A stretch of 64,000 bases of DNA. Origin: Serilophus lunatus (Eukaryota; Chordata; Aves; Passeriformes; Eurylaimidae). The translations under genes were made by a program, and so were the position numbers. The notes beneath the pieces were generated by a model, which saw only the letters and a program-made list of their open reading frames with translations, did no database searches and had not been told where the DNA came from. Of this stretch, positions 53,401 through 64,000 are shown piece by piece (position 1 is the stretch's first letter; each line of letters opens with the position of its first letter). The DNA lies in NCBI GenBank assembly GCA_013399895.1, contig VXBA01005600.1, positions 2,496,242-2,560,241 on the forward strand, given 5' to 3'.

Positions 53401-56400
53401 TTTATTTTTACATACATTCTATGGTAGAACATAGTTCTTTTTTTTCCCTGCCAATCATAAAGTTACAGAGTAGTTTTGTAGACACAGGATTCAAACTCCA
53501 AATAGCCTAGGATGGCTGAATTATCATTTCTACTTGATGGAGCACTGTGTCATAAACATGTACTGATGGAAAATCCCTTCTATCCAAGGATGAAGGATGC
53601 TTAGCACAAGCTGGTCTCAGATGTAAAGTGATAATTATGGTTGTGAGCCTGATAGAGTATTGCTCCCTTGTAGACCTCTCCACGAGTATGGGCATTTTTT
53701 ACCTTCAAGACAGAGCAGCAACGACAAGCTCAGTTTAACGTTAACCAAAGCATTTGCATTGTTTCTTTTTTCCTCTCTGATTTAAGTGTCTGTAGAGACT
53801 CTGTCCTATACAGCTTCTGGTTTTTCTATTGCTTTTGCCCAAAAAGTAAATAAATCTGTCACATATTTTTTGCAAGAGGCTTGATAGATTTTTGCTGGAG
53901 GATGTGACCCTTGCATTACTTTCTGCCTTCCTGATTGGCACTGAAAAATGCACACCTTAGTCACTTAGATTTTTATTCCTACGGTGGATGAAACTCAACT
54001 TTTTAATAATTCAAACTATGTAGTTTCCAAAGAGGAGTTTAGGATTTCAGATGCTAAGAAGCTGAATACCCTTTCTAAGCTAGTCCCCAAACTGTTTTGA
54101 TAATAATGATGTCTTGGATTTAGTGATGTGTGTTAGAAGGTGTTATGGTTAGCTCTTAAACTGCATTTGAACTGTGGAGCAATAATAATCTTCCCTTTTA
54201 CATGCAATTGAGAGTCAGTGATACATGGTTTGACTTCCACCCTATTATATTATGGCTTTATAAATGCAAAAGGTAATGATAGCTAAAGTAGATATACGCA
54301 TTGGTGTCTAATAAATATATCTAAGCAGTGTACAAGTCTGCAAAAGACAATTTTTTCACTAAAGTCCTCTTGTAATGAAGTAGGTAGCAGTGCAAACAAT
54401 AGAGTATCAGATATGGAGTGACATAATGAAATTAAAAAAGGGCAAGGGAAACTTTTTAGCAGCTGTTGTGCTTCGGTTATAGAATTTACTTACAGAACCA
54501 TTTATTCACATAAGGTCTGTCTTATATAGCCTTTGCCAGAGCGCTGCTTTAATGGCAGCTCACCTCTGAAGGATTTAGTGGAAGTTTCCCTTATTGCAAT
54601 GACTGATTCATCAAAAGGTGGATTAGAAGTCCTAAAATACTGTGGGGTGCCTTAGGTCTGTTTTCACTTGACCCGAGAATGAACCAAAAAAGTTGAACAC
54701 TTGATATTCCCCGGACTTGGTATGTGTTGTAATCAATCTTTCTGTGGACCTCTCTCTGATAAGGAAAGATTTGTTGCTGTAACTGGCCTATTGTTGTCAC
54801 GAGATTTCTTTGTGCTTATACAGTACAATGCCCTATGCCAAGGTTTATCTACAGACCTTATAGACTTACCCCTCACGGTGCTGGGTTTTCAGAATTGGGC
54901 CAGAGTCATCTTTTTTGGTTGGAAGTCCCCTACATTATCTGCATAATCACTTCTTCATTCGGATCATGAAAACTAATGTCTTGTTCCTCAGCTAAAGAGT
55001 TCAGTTTTGGGATATGAGACTGCAGGGTCTCTGCATTTCCCAGGGAGATGGAACATGGTGAACATGGTTGTTTTGGGGGGAGTTAAGATGCAGGATATGG
55101 AGTAGCCTTCCCTGAGATGATACTGTCTGAGTATATGTTTAACCTGCCCCTTCTTTCCCTCTCTGAGCCTTTGGGACTTTGTAATTGGAGGGGATGGAAA
55201 GCATTCTTGTCCCTCAAACCTTTTCACTGAGTGTGTATAGGAGTGCATGTGTGGGTGGGTGCATGGCTTGTTAAAGCAATTACATTTCTCAGCTAAGAAT
55301 AGTAAGATTCATAGTTTCCAAGCTGAACCTCACCTTGGATGCTGTGATAGGAGCATGCAAGATACAGTCCTGGCAGTCCAAATGCTGAAGGTACTCAAAG
55401 GACAGATAGAAGCACCAATGTAAATGGATTTCAGGAACATGCAAGGGATCAGTGGCAGATGAAATAATCCAGTCTTTGTTGCATTTCATATGCGTTTTTC
55501 TTTACTGGTTCTCCTGACACTAAAATATTCTGTTACCCAGCTAAACGATATATAAATGATACATTATGGGCATTGTCTTGGGGTTTCTAATATTCACAAA
55601 GGCTTTCAAAATGATGAGGAAAGTTGTACTATGCAGCACCCTGAGTGCTCTCAGGGTCTTTATGACCAGGATGGGAAGAAGTTACTCTTTCTTCATGAAA
55701 TCTCAAGTTGTTCAAATTCCTAATGAGCAAACTGATGTTAAAAGAGCCATCAGTGGCAAGGAAAGGCAAAGAGAGTAGTATTCTGAACACAACAGAAGCC
55801 TTGGAGATAGTTGTTAATTTCGTTTGACTGCTGGATGAATTCTCATCAGCCTTGTTATATCTACATCAGTAGACTGCATGTAATAGTTTCTTTTTGTACT
55901 TTCTGGCAGTGGTGTGAATTTACAATTTTACATAAATGATGGGTGACTTCAGTTTCAGTGTCTTGAAAACTTTTGATAATATCTAGTGTCATCATCTTAT
56001 TTTATTAAAAGAAGGTGCTTTAACAGCTCTTTGGTCATTGCGCTTATTTTGCAGTTTGTTTTTTGTTTCAGCTGCCACCTCTTCAGTGACTCAGCAGTTT
56101 GAGAGTGGGTTTAGCGGAGCAGGCACTTCTTTTTTGTACCCTTTTGTTATGCAAGCAGAGCAAGAGCCCTCATTTTGCAGCTCCTTTGAAACAGGCATAA
56201 ATGTAACTCAGTCATGTGGTTCATACAAAATAGTCCTTGCCATCCCCTTGTCTTCCAGTGGGCTTGATAGCAGCACTGCTGTGTGTGCACAGGGTAAATG
56301 GTAAGTGTTGTCAGAGCAGGGAGAGATGTAGAAGCAACCCCTGTGATAAGCTAAAGTTTCTTCCTCTCTCCACTCCCTCCCTCCTTTTTCTTTCCTTTTC

Positions 56401-56443
56401 TCTTTCATTTTCTTTGCATGATTCCAGAGAACACAGCCCCCTC

Positions 56444-56459
56444 TTTTTTTTTTTTTTTN
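56444..56459. other. Poly-T tract with an assembly N
   Basis: Fifteen T are followed by a single N at 56459, an unresolved homopolymer as at 16288. Confidence 0.9.
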
Positions 56460-57312
56460 AGGAGCAGCAATGTGCTATAAGCTCATAGATACATGTAGGT
56501 CACATTTGCTTTGTCTGCATTATCATTTTAAAATGCTTTAACTTAGGACAGCTGCTGTAGACATTAGCTTTGGATTTCCCTAATGTGTTAGCTGCTTCAC
56601 TGAGACTTCACAATCCAAGTTTAACAAAACCTCTATTTCACTGTTGGCTGATGTGCTCTATATAAATGAGGGTTCAGGAATGTTACGTGTGTGTCATATG
56701 CTTTAAATTTTGAGGGTGGAGATTCTTTTCAGGGGGAACACAGATGAGGAAATTCTGTCCTATTTTTTCTCCAGCTTTGCTGCAACTATGACAAATTCTA
56801 GAATTTTGCCCATGTGTTTTTCTGCTCCCCACTCAGCAAGGCATAGGGGGCCTTAACATGCAGGAGGATCTGGTGGTGGACAGTATTAGGTTACATATTG
56901 AAGCAGAAATAGCTGACACCTTTTGATATACACTGTTGTCTTATAATGAAACCTTTCAAAAACACGTTCATTGAGTTTCATTTGTCAGGCAGACACTGTG
57001 ATACGACAGCCGTGGGGCTGCCAAACTTGTCTATGAAACAACCCTTTTTTTCTCAAGAGTTGCCATGTAGATTCTTTTCACAGAGTCTCTTCCTTGCTCT
57101 CAAGATAAGAGGCTGCTCTTTAGCTGTGTTACCTTAGGAACCAGCAAGATAAACATCCAATAAAATCTTGTTTTCAAGAGTTTGTTTCTGAGTATCAGTA
57201 CAAAATCTCTAGCTTATTTTCAGTAAAGCCATTCCCCCCTCCTCTCTTTTCCCAGTGTTCTCTGTGCTAGACAATTGCATTTTTTCCTCAGACAGACGTG
57301 GTTATGTCAAAC

Positions 57313-57331
57313 TTTTTTTTTTTTTTTTTTT
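57313..57331. repeat. Poly-T run (T19)
   Basis: Nineteen consecutive T on the + strand. It could be the reverse of an old poly-A tail, but no adjoining retroposon is recognised. Confidence 0.85.
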
Positions 57332-58134
57332 CCTATACACTGGAAACACATTTCCTTCATTTTATTCTTTAGGAGTATGGATTTCTTCAACATACCTTCC
57401 TAAAGTCGGGATGCTCTATGATAAGATGTGAAATACTTTCTAATATATCATCATCTTGATAAACAAGATGTTCAGAGCTTTATGGCAAAGTAGCCTTGTT
57501 ATCACAAGAATCTTTTCAAGGAAAAACCAATAAAATCTAGCTGTCTGTTGCTTACACTTTGGAAATTATTTTTCTTACTGAGTAAAACCTTCTGTTTTAA
57601 CAACAAAATTAAGTGGTTCCTAAGATATCCAAGTACAGTAAATGTAAAAAAAACAAGAAACATAAATTCTAGATTGTGCTTAGTAGTTAAAGCTATTTTT
57701 TTTCCTTCTTAATAGCAATAGATTCACCATATTAAAAAACGTTGGGTTTTGTTTCGCTTTTGTTTTTTTTTTTCTTTTTCCCCCTGCTGGATCCTAGAGT
57801 GTGATCTCTTGCTGGGTAACCAGGAGCCTAAAGTGACAGGCAAACTGTGCTGCACTGCTTTCCCCTCAGCTGAAATGTATTAAGGGAATTCATCAAAAAG
57901 TGGGGGATGGAACAACCCAGCACTCCACATACCTGTATTTCTGGAGTGTTTTTCCATTAGAACTTTTGGAGTGGCTCAGAATTTGTAGAAAACCTTCCAG
58001 TTTTAACATGCTTTTATATAATCCTGTCTGGTAAAGGACAGTGTAGTCTTACTTGTTGATAGATTGCACTTCTTGCTGAGTCTCTGTAACTTGAGAAATA
58101 AACATGTCATGACATGGATTTCTTTACTTGCACA

Positions 58135-59335
58135 CCTTTTCTTTTCTTTTCTTTTCTTTCCTTTCCTTTCCTCTCCTTTCCTTTCCTTTCCTCTCCTTTC
58201 CTTTCCTTTCCTCTCCTTTCCTTTCCTTTCCTCTCCTTTCCTTTCCTTTCCTCTCCTTTCCTTTCCTTTCCTCTCCTTTCCTTTCCTTTCCTCTCCTTTC
58301 CTTTCCTTTCCTCTCCTTTCCTTTCCTTTCCTCTCCTTTCCTTTCCTTTCCTCTCCTTTCCTTTCCTTTCCTCTCCTTTCCTTTCCTTTCCTCTCCTTTC
58401 CTTTCCTTTCCTCTCCTTTCCTTTCCTTTCCTCTCCTTTCCTTTCCTTTCCTCTCCTTTCCTTTCCTTTCCTCTCCTTTCCTTTCCTTTCCTCTCCTTTC
58501 CTTTCCTTTCCTCTCCTTTCCTTTCCTTTCCTCTCCTTTCCTTTCCTTTCCTCTCCTTTCCTTTCCTTTCCTCTCCTTTCCTTTCCTTTCCTCTCCTTTC
58601 CTTTCCTTTCCTCTCCTTTCCTTTCCTTTCCTCTCCTTTCCTTTCCTTTCCTCTCCTTTCCTTTCCTTTCCTCTCCTTTCCTTTCCTTTCCTCTCCTTTC
58701 CTTTCCTTTCCTCTCCTTTCCTTTCCTTTCCTCTCCTTTCCTTTCCTTTCCTCTCCTTTCCTTTCCTTTCCTCTCCTTTCCTTTCCTTTCCTCTCCTTTC
58801 CTTTCCTTTCCTCTCCTTTCCTTTCCTTTCCTCTCCTTTCCTTTCCTTTCCTCTCCTTTCCTTTCCTTTCCTCTCCTTTCCTTTCCTTTCCTCTCCTTTC
58901 CTTTCCTTTCCTCTCCTTTCCTTTCCTTTCCTCTCCTTTCCTTTCCTTTCCTCTCCTTTCCTTTCCTTTCCTCTCCTTTCCTTTCCTTTCCTCTCCTTTC
59001 CTTTCCTTTCCTCTCCTTTCCTTTCCTTTCCTCTCCTTTCCTTTCCTTTCCTCTCCTTTCCTTTCCTTTCCTCTCCTTTCCTTTCCTTTCCTCTCCTTTC
59101 CTTTCCTTTCCTCTCCTTTCCTTTCCTTTCCTCTCCTTTCCTTTCCTTTCCTCTCCTTTCCTTTCCTTTCCTCTCCTTTCCTTTCCTTTCCTCTCCTTTC
59201 CTTTCCTTTCCTCTCCTTTCCTTTCCTTTCCTCTCCTTTCCTTTCCTTTCCTCTCCTTTCCTTTCCTTTCCTCTCCTTTCCTTTCCTTTCCTCTCCTTTC
59301 CTTTCCTTTCCTTTTCTTTTCTTTTCTTCCTCTTC
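58135..59335. repeat. 1.2-kb polypyrimidine satellite: 57 x 20-bp higher-order unit
   Basis: The tract has 1,201 consecutive pyrimidines on the + strand. Its structure is [CTTTT]4 at 58136-58155, then 57 copies of a 20-bp unit made of three CTTTC plus one CTCTC (58156-59295), then [CTTTC]3, [CTTTT]3 and a short degenerate tail. The CTCTC variant recurs every 20 bp from 58171 to 59291 with no visible exception. The complementary strand is AAAGG/AGAGG. The long ORFs it creates on both strands (415-460 codons) are artefacts of the lack of stop codons. The tract lies in the J-K intron, 2.6 kb before exon K. Confidence 0.97.
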
Positions 59336-59750
59336 AAGTCTCAGCAAGAAGCCATCTGGTATTTTTTGCAAGTATTTTTATGAATGACCACTGCTTTCCT
59401 GGATCTGAGGGTTTCTTTGGTATCTTCTCTGTTCTGAGTATTGCTTTGGAGTCATTAATTCTCTGTCTTAGGTGCAGGTGGTGTGTGTTGTTCTAGAGAT
59501 GATCAAGTAAATTCCACAGATTAAAATAATGCATGTAGCAATGAAATATTTAATAAATACTCACTTGTTGAAAATCAAGCAGCACACATCTGAGGTAGGC
59601 ACTAGAAAAGGCCACTTGGTAGAATATTCTTGAATGGTGATTAGTTTGTATTACAGACATTTTAATACCCTTGTGGAAATATATTTGGTATTTTGTTTTT
59701 CTATTTTCTGTAGTTTTACAGGTTTCAGAGATGAGCCTGGCACTAGTTTT

Positions 59751-59832
59751 AATCACGGAATCATCGAGTGGTTTGGGTTGGAAGGGACCTTAAAGTTCAT
59801 CTCATTCCAGCCCCCCTGCCATAGGCAGAGAT
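59751..59832 (-). mobile_element. CR1 LINE 3' end fragment
   Basis: The + strand reads AATCACGGAATCATCGAGTG, then GTTTGGGTTGGAAGGGACCT, then a CCAGCCCCCCTGCCATAGGC-type block. This is the reverse complement of the bird CR1 3' end, so the element is on the minus strand and heavily 5'-truncated. It starts about 415 bp after the polypyrimidine array. Confidence 0.9.
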
Positions 59833-61950
59833 GACCATGGAATTGATTTGAATTTAATAAATAGGAGCACGTGGAAAATATTTTTTCTTTAAGTCTCAAG
59901 GTTGTTTTAAGTAGAACAGTTTAGTCTATGCAAGTAGGATACTATTATTTTAAAATCACTTTTGAAAAAGTTTTGTCTTAGACTCACCTACTGAGTTAAA
60001 ATTAATTCTGTAATATTCTTTATGTGTGGAGAATGATGAAGAAATAATTTACTTTCTGACAAACTTTATAAACTTTACAGTACCACTGAGAATTGTTTTA
60101 TCCTCAGTGTTTAGAAATAATAATAGAAGTGCTGATGTTCATGTTTTTGTATCTGAATTAAGTCACTTTTAGCTGAAGGTTTTTTGTTTTATCTGAGGAA
60201 AATTTTTCAATTATTAGATAAAAACTGGGAGGAAGAGAACAAGTTCAAGTAAAAGTAAATGCTAAAATTATGTAGGTGCTTTCTTCCAAGGTATGTCATT
60301 ATTGGAAGATGTAAAAATTGTGTAGTGAAGGATTAACATGCCATAAAGAAGACTAAACATCCTCTTCCCAAAGCATGAAATGTGGTTCTAGTCAGCATAA
60401 TCCAGCCCATCATTCAGTTTAATTCATATGATTCCTTCCTTTATTTGGTAAATCTGATAATTTTTCAAAGCAGAGCATGTTTTGATAAACTCTTCTGGTT
60501 ACGATTCCAGCACACTAAACTTCAATTTTTATTAATGGGGTTAACTGTAAAATGCTGTTTCATACGCTGTGAATTCCAATTTTCATCCAAATACTGCCTG
60601 ACACAGATCCAAAGGAAAAACTGTTGTCTTGTTAAAAAAGGAATGTGACATTCACCATTTTATAATGCACTAAATTTGAAAATTATTAATAAAATTTAGT
60701 ATCTGCTTAACTATGTAATTACTAGAATGAGTACGAGATATATTGGCTAAGAGAACCAGTTTGTGAAAGTTGAATTTCATTGTAAACGATGTTATGCAAA
60801 CCAAGAAAGTGATCCTTTATTCTAGAAATTAATATCCCAGTGCACAATAAGATTAAAATCAGCTATCTAACTTAGGTGTCCTGCTTTCTTTTAGTCCTTT
60901 GCAGGTATAACTGGGGAGATTGTTGAGCCCTTTTTTTACTTTTGGTCAATCCACCTTGATTAGGTGTGCATCTAGACACTCACAAAAACTTTCTTGACTG
61001 AATTCCTAGTTTTGGTGGTATTTCGCAGGTATATGCAAAACATAAAAAATAAAATAAAAATATATGCATTTTAGAGGTTAATCTTGGAATAAGATGAACT
61101 CATAAATGCTGTATTGTGAAGTCTGCGGTTCTGAGTGATGATTCCTGCCTGAGTGCTGTGTGTGAATGATTTTAATTTTGTTTCTGCTTAGAAACTGCTT
61201 GAAGTCCAGCTCTTTGTTCCGAAGATGTGCTGACATTAAGACTTTGGACTATTTGTTGTTTTGTCCATGCAATGGGCATTTCAGTGCTGGAACACGGTGT
61301 GAAATTAGGAAAAACCTTTTTTGGAGATGACTTTGTATGTCTTTCAACGACTAATAAAAGTTTTAATTTGGGCAGCTATTTCTTCTCCTCTTGTGGCAAC
61401 TATGCATTTAACCATTAACTTAATATTTATTTGAGCAGTGTGTTCGTGAGGGCAGCCACTGAGGCAGCATTTACATAGCTATGTGAATGGGATCTCAATC
61501 CAGAGTCAGCATCCTGATCCCAATGTTGTAATAGCTGCAGCCTCTTTAGAAATCTTCGCAGTCGTACATTCCTCAGTGTAGCACTGAGAAGGTTTTTAAA
61601 TAGATTCATCAAAACTTGTAAAGGCAAAGTGGCAGCTCAAATAATAACCTGCTATATGCAGTTTCACTGTGTCTGTCTTTATTAGGTAAGGAATGGGGAA
61701 TTTTGCCTTTTTATTGCTTATGTCATACATCTCAGTTAATGTCTTAGCTTAGGATGTAGGGCATGTAGGGGAAAGATTTTTCCAGGAGGAAGTGCAGAAT
61801 CATCCAATGGCCAATCAGCTTAACAACATTATTTGGTTTGAATTTGAAGATCTAACAAGTTATCTAGCTAAAAAAGGTTCAAATATTTTTGTCTGAGAGA
61901 AATTTTATCCACATTGCGTTAATTCTTCCTTGGATATATTTCCTCTTTAG

Positions 61951-62082
61951 TCCTGGTCAAAGCCGCCCATCGATGGTCTCATGGATGAATATTCCATCTG
62001 CTAACCCAGCTGCCACAAATACTGCATTATCCACTTTCTTCTTCCCCAACCCTGCTACTGGGAGTGACAGAGCAGTGGAAAG
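61951..62082 (+). CDS. ARHGAP10: ARHGAP10 exon K: linker before SH3
   Basis: This 132-bp exon lies between the acceptor ...CCTCTTTAG and the donor GTACGA. It completes a Leu codon and reads PGQSRPSMVSWMNIPSANPA, ATNTALSTFFFPNPATGSDR, then AVE, ending with AG of a Ser codon. PGQ-R-SMV-W-N resembles the human PGQTRSSMVQWLN block and fixes the frame. The rest is low-complexity Asn/Thr/Pro/Phe sequence, probably disordered. The length is a multiple of three and it is phase 2 at both ends, so this exon could be skipped without a frameshift. Confidence 0.95.
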
Positions 62083-63482
62083 GTACGATGTACACTTCAT
62101 CTTTTGCTAGCTATTTATTTGCCTCCTTTTTCTGTATCTTTTTAAAAACAGATAATTCATGTCACCTGTGGCATTTGAATGATTATCTCAAATTAGGAAT
62201 GCAATATTAGCAATTTTAATAGAATAAAAAAACTATCTACTTTATCTTATTTTTCCTTTGAACACCTCCCCTGGTAGAAGGCACCCAGATTGAGCCAATA
62301 AGACATTTTGGTTGGTTAATACACACAAACTTTGTTTTGGGTGGGCAAAGTCTCTCTACTGCAGTGTCTCTCTTAGTGTCTTTTAGAATACAGACTCCTT
62401 CTTTACTGTAGCCATGTTTGTCAAATTTAAGTTCTTCATCCTAACCTTCTTGCCTCTAAAAGACTTTCCTGTGACTTACCTTTCTCTGGGGTTTCATTTT
62501 CTTTCACTCTTTTGTTCTTCTTTCCTTCCATTCTGTTTTCTGCTTTCTTGTGTGTTATTGCCCATCTTTTGAAGTATTCTCAGTTTTTCCTTTGAAAGTC
62601 CTTACCACCTCAACTTTTTAATTCAAGTTTTATAATATTTGCTTTTCTAATCCAATTTCCAACACTTGGTAGTGAAATCCTGTTTCTCATTACTGGTTGT
62701 ATTTTGCACCACAACTGCATTGTCTGTTTGACTGCAAGTTCCTTGGGGCAGGGAGAATCTTTCCCACTGTTTTATGTTTAGTTGTTTTCTGGGCTCAAGA
62801 AAAGGTGATTTAATAGTGTGAGTGCTCTGTCTAAACAAAGCATCATTGGACAACAGCGAACTATCAGTCTGCAAAGATGTGATTAATTAAGCTATGCCAA
62901 TAATACTTACATATTCCAAGATCCCTTCTTATGGTACTTGGAGAAATTCATATTGATGTCTTATTACTGAGCATCCTGAGAACACCTCTAAAAGACTGCC
63001 TGAGATGTTAGAAGTCTTAAGGGATTTAGGAAAAACCAATATCTTCAGTAGCCTAGTAATGTCGTATAGTAAACAGACATAAAAAATGAATTCTCTATAG
63101 TGATAGTGAAAAGCTGAAGTGCAAGATTCATGAAGACATGTTTCAGAAGATATAATGGTGATTAGTTTGTAAATTTAATGTGCTTTTCCTACTATTGATT
63201 TCATTGCTGATTAGCACTTGAAAAAATTTTAACTGTAGCTGAACGTCGAGTTTGTCATAAAAATAAGTGTACATAAAGTTGGGAGTATGATATTCAGAAA
63301 TGTCAACAGTAAGCTGTGAAGCTTCAGCTTTGGCTGTCTATATGAATTATAAGCCTGTAGTGATACATGTGAGATTATGTTTCAAGTTTTAGTCGTCTCC
63401 AAATGTGAATGGGGAGAGAATAGTTGAGAGAGTATCTTCATAGTAGTAAAAAGTTGCTATAATTGATAATTTCATTTTTCAG
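62083..63482 (+). other. ARHGAP10: Intron K-L
   Basis: This 1.4-kb intron is pyrimidine-rich in its first third (62400-62640). No repeat or RNA is recognised. Confidence 0.8.
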
Positions 63483-63574
63483 TGTTGCCCAGCGAAAAGC
63501 AAGAGCAGTTTATCCATGTGAAGCAGAACATAGCTCTGAATTGTCATTTCAGATAGGAGCAATATTTGAGGACG
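63483..63574 (+). CDS. ARHGAP10: ARHGAP10 exon L: first half of the SH3 domain
   Basis: This 92-bp exon lies between the acceptor ...TTTTTCAG and the donor GTAAGT. With the split Ser it reads SVAQRKARAVYPCEAEHSSE and LSFQIGAIFED, ending with one base of the next codon. ARAVYPCEAEHSSELSF is the ALYDY-type start of an SH3 domain, including the aromatic ligand-binding residue and the ELSF strand, and the RT-loop acidic residues are present. The remaining SH3 half and the stop codon must be in an exon beyond base 64000, since 63575-64000 has no matching sequence. SH3 domains of this family bind proline-rich partners such as focal-adhesion kinases (family knowledge). Confidence 0.97.
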
Positions 63575-64000
63575 GTAAGTACTGCTTGAGTAAATATAAA
63601 GCACTGAAAAACAAATTGACAAAACTGCTAAAATGGCTTTGGATAAAAATACAAGCCTGACTGCTATTCTGCCAATGTTGCTGATGGCACACAGTTGGTG
63701 ATGGAGATGTTTTCTTGTATAAGGAAGCTACTTAACATATCCTTAGCACTGTGAGGCAATGCTTTTGATTTTGGGTGAACTTCCAATTGGTCGGATTTTT
63801 TACCATGGTTTAAATGTGTTGTACCAAAAAATGTCTTGGTCTATAAAACTGTATTTTTAAAAATGTGAGCTATTGTTGTAAAATAACACCTGGACTTTCA
63901 TTTAAAGAAAACAAAAATCTATTTAAGAATTTTCAGTCCAGATAAATCAGGTGAACACTGGAGAGAAAAGGCAGTGTTTACTGTTTGGGTCAAGGTCCGT
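63575..64000 (+). other. ARHGAP10: Intron after exon L (continues beyond window)
   Basis: AT-rich intron start. In-frame read-through would continue for about 28 codons to a TGA ending at 63660, with no SH3 similarity. No further exon is seen before the window edge. Confidence 0.8.

Larger units (their letters stand above)
50498..61950 (+). other. ARHGAP10: Intron J-K (11.5 kb)
   Basis: It contains a T15 run ending in an N (56444-56459), a T19 run (57313-57331), the 1.2-kb polypyrimidine array (58135-59335) and a CR1 end (59751-59832). A 131-codon + strand ORF at 51964-52359 was considered as an exon and rejected. Otherwise it is AT-rich intron. Confidence 0.8.
2584..63574 (+). other. ARHGAP10: ARHGAP10 (GRAF2) gene, internal part: 12 exons and 11 complete introns
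   Basis: Exons A-L are collinear and in frame: each phase left by one donor is completed by the next acceptor (phases 0,1,1,1,2,1,2,0,1,2,2 for the introns after A to K). From family knowledge, the product is a cytosolic Rho GTPase-activating protein of the GRAF/oligophrenin group (BAR, PH, RhoGAP, SH3) that acts on RhoA and Cdc42 at membranes and actin structures. ARHGAP10 rather than ARHGAP26 or ARHGAP42 is indicated by GINDQGLYRVVGVSSKVQRL, by the KSGSPESRVNA exon, and by the PPNAPPRQSRRQGQR and RKARAVYPCEAEHSSELSF segments. This paralogue assignment rests on memory of the family, not on a search. The 5' half (BAR, most of PH) and the last SH3 exon are outside the window. If the human gene has 23 coding exons, as I recall, A-L would be 11-22. 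Confidence 0.95.

Noticed and set aside
56038..56304. Ser/Thr-rich + strand ORF in intron J-K starting after a CAG, considered as an exon
   Set aside because: No similarity to the family linker, and inclusion is not needed for the J-K junction.
58003..59496. Five overlapping ORFs of 415-460 codons on both strands
   Set aside because: They are produced by the stop-free pentanucleotide array; the repeated FLSFP or KERKG translations have no domain and appear in many frames.
1..64000. CRISPR arrays, operons, prokaryotic regulatory sites, tRNA or rRNA genes
   Set aside because: None seen; the window is vertebrate intronic DNA around one spliced gene.

Overview
This window is vertebrate nuclear DNA, most likely from a bird. 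It is AT-rich and dominated by introns. It has two short 3' ends of CR1 LINEs with the terminal sequence common in birds, and otherwise few interspersed repeats. There are no operons, ribosome binding sites or dense ORFs. Nearly all open reading frames of 60-140 codons here are chance ORFs inside introns.

The only gene I can support is on the + strand and spans the whole window: ARHGAP10 (GRAF2), a BAR-PH-RhoGAP-SH3 GTPase-activating protein. Twelve exons (labelled A to L) join in a continuous reading frame with GT-AG introns and add up to 1,217 coding bases, about 405 codons. They encode the end of the PH domain (A), a short linker (B), the RhoGAP domain (C-H), a Pro/Ser/Arg-rich linker (I-K) and the first half of the SH3 domain (L). 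The BAR domain, most of the PH domain and the promoter lie upstream of base 1. The last SH3 exon lies beyond base 64000. The three large introns are H-I (13.8 kb), I-J (14.9 kb) and J-K (11.5 kb).

Layout: 1-2583 intron; 2584-5143 exons A-C; 5144-16603 two introns of 5-6 kb around exon D, which carries the arginine finger; 16604-21502 exons E-H, which complete the RhoGAP domain; 21503-35280 a large intron with a decayed minus-strand retroviral integrase remnant near 31.2-32.0 kb; 35281-35431 exon I; 35432-50334 a large intron with a strong hairpin, a possible second retroviral scrap and an old CR1/L3-like fragment; 50335-50497 exon J; 50498-61950 a large intron with a striking 1.2-kb polypyrimidine array and a CR1 end; 61951-63574 exons K and L.

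The most unusual element is the array at 58135-59335: 57 apparently identical 20-bp units of [CTTTC]3-CTCTC, flanked on both sides by CTTTT blocks, giving 1,201 bases with no purine on the + strand. I found no evidence of a new gene system. The best leads are this array, the retroviral pol fossil, two adjacent perfect palindromes in the A-B intron, and a near-consensus cryptic splice donor inside exon D.
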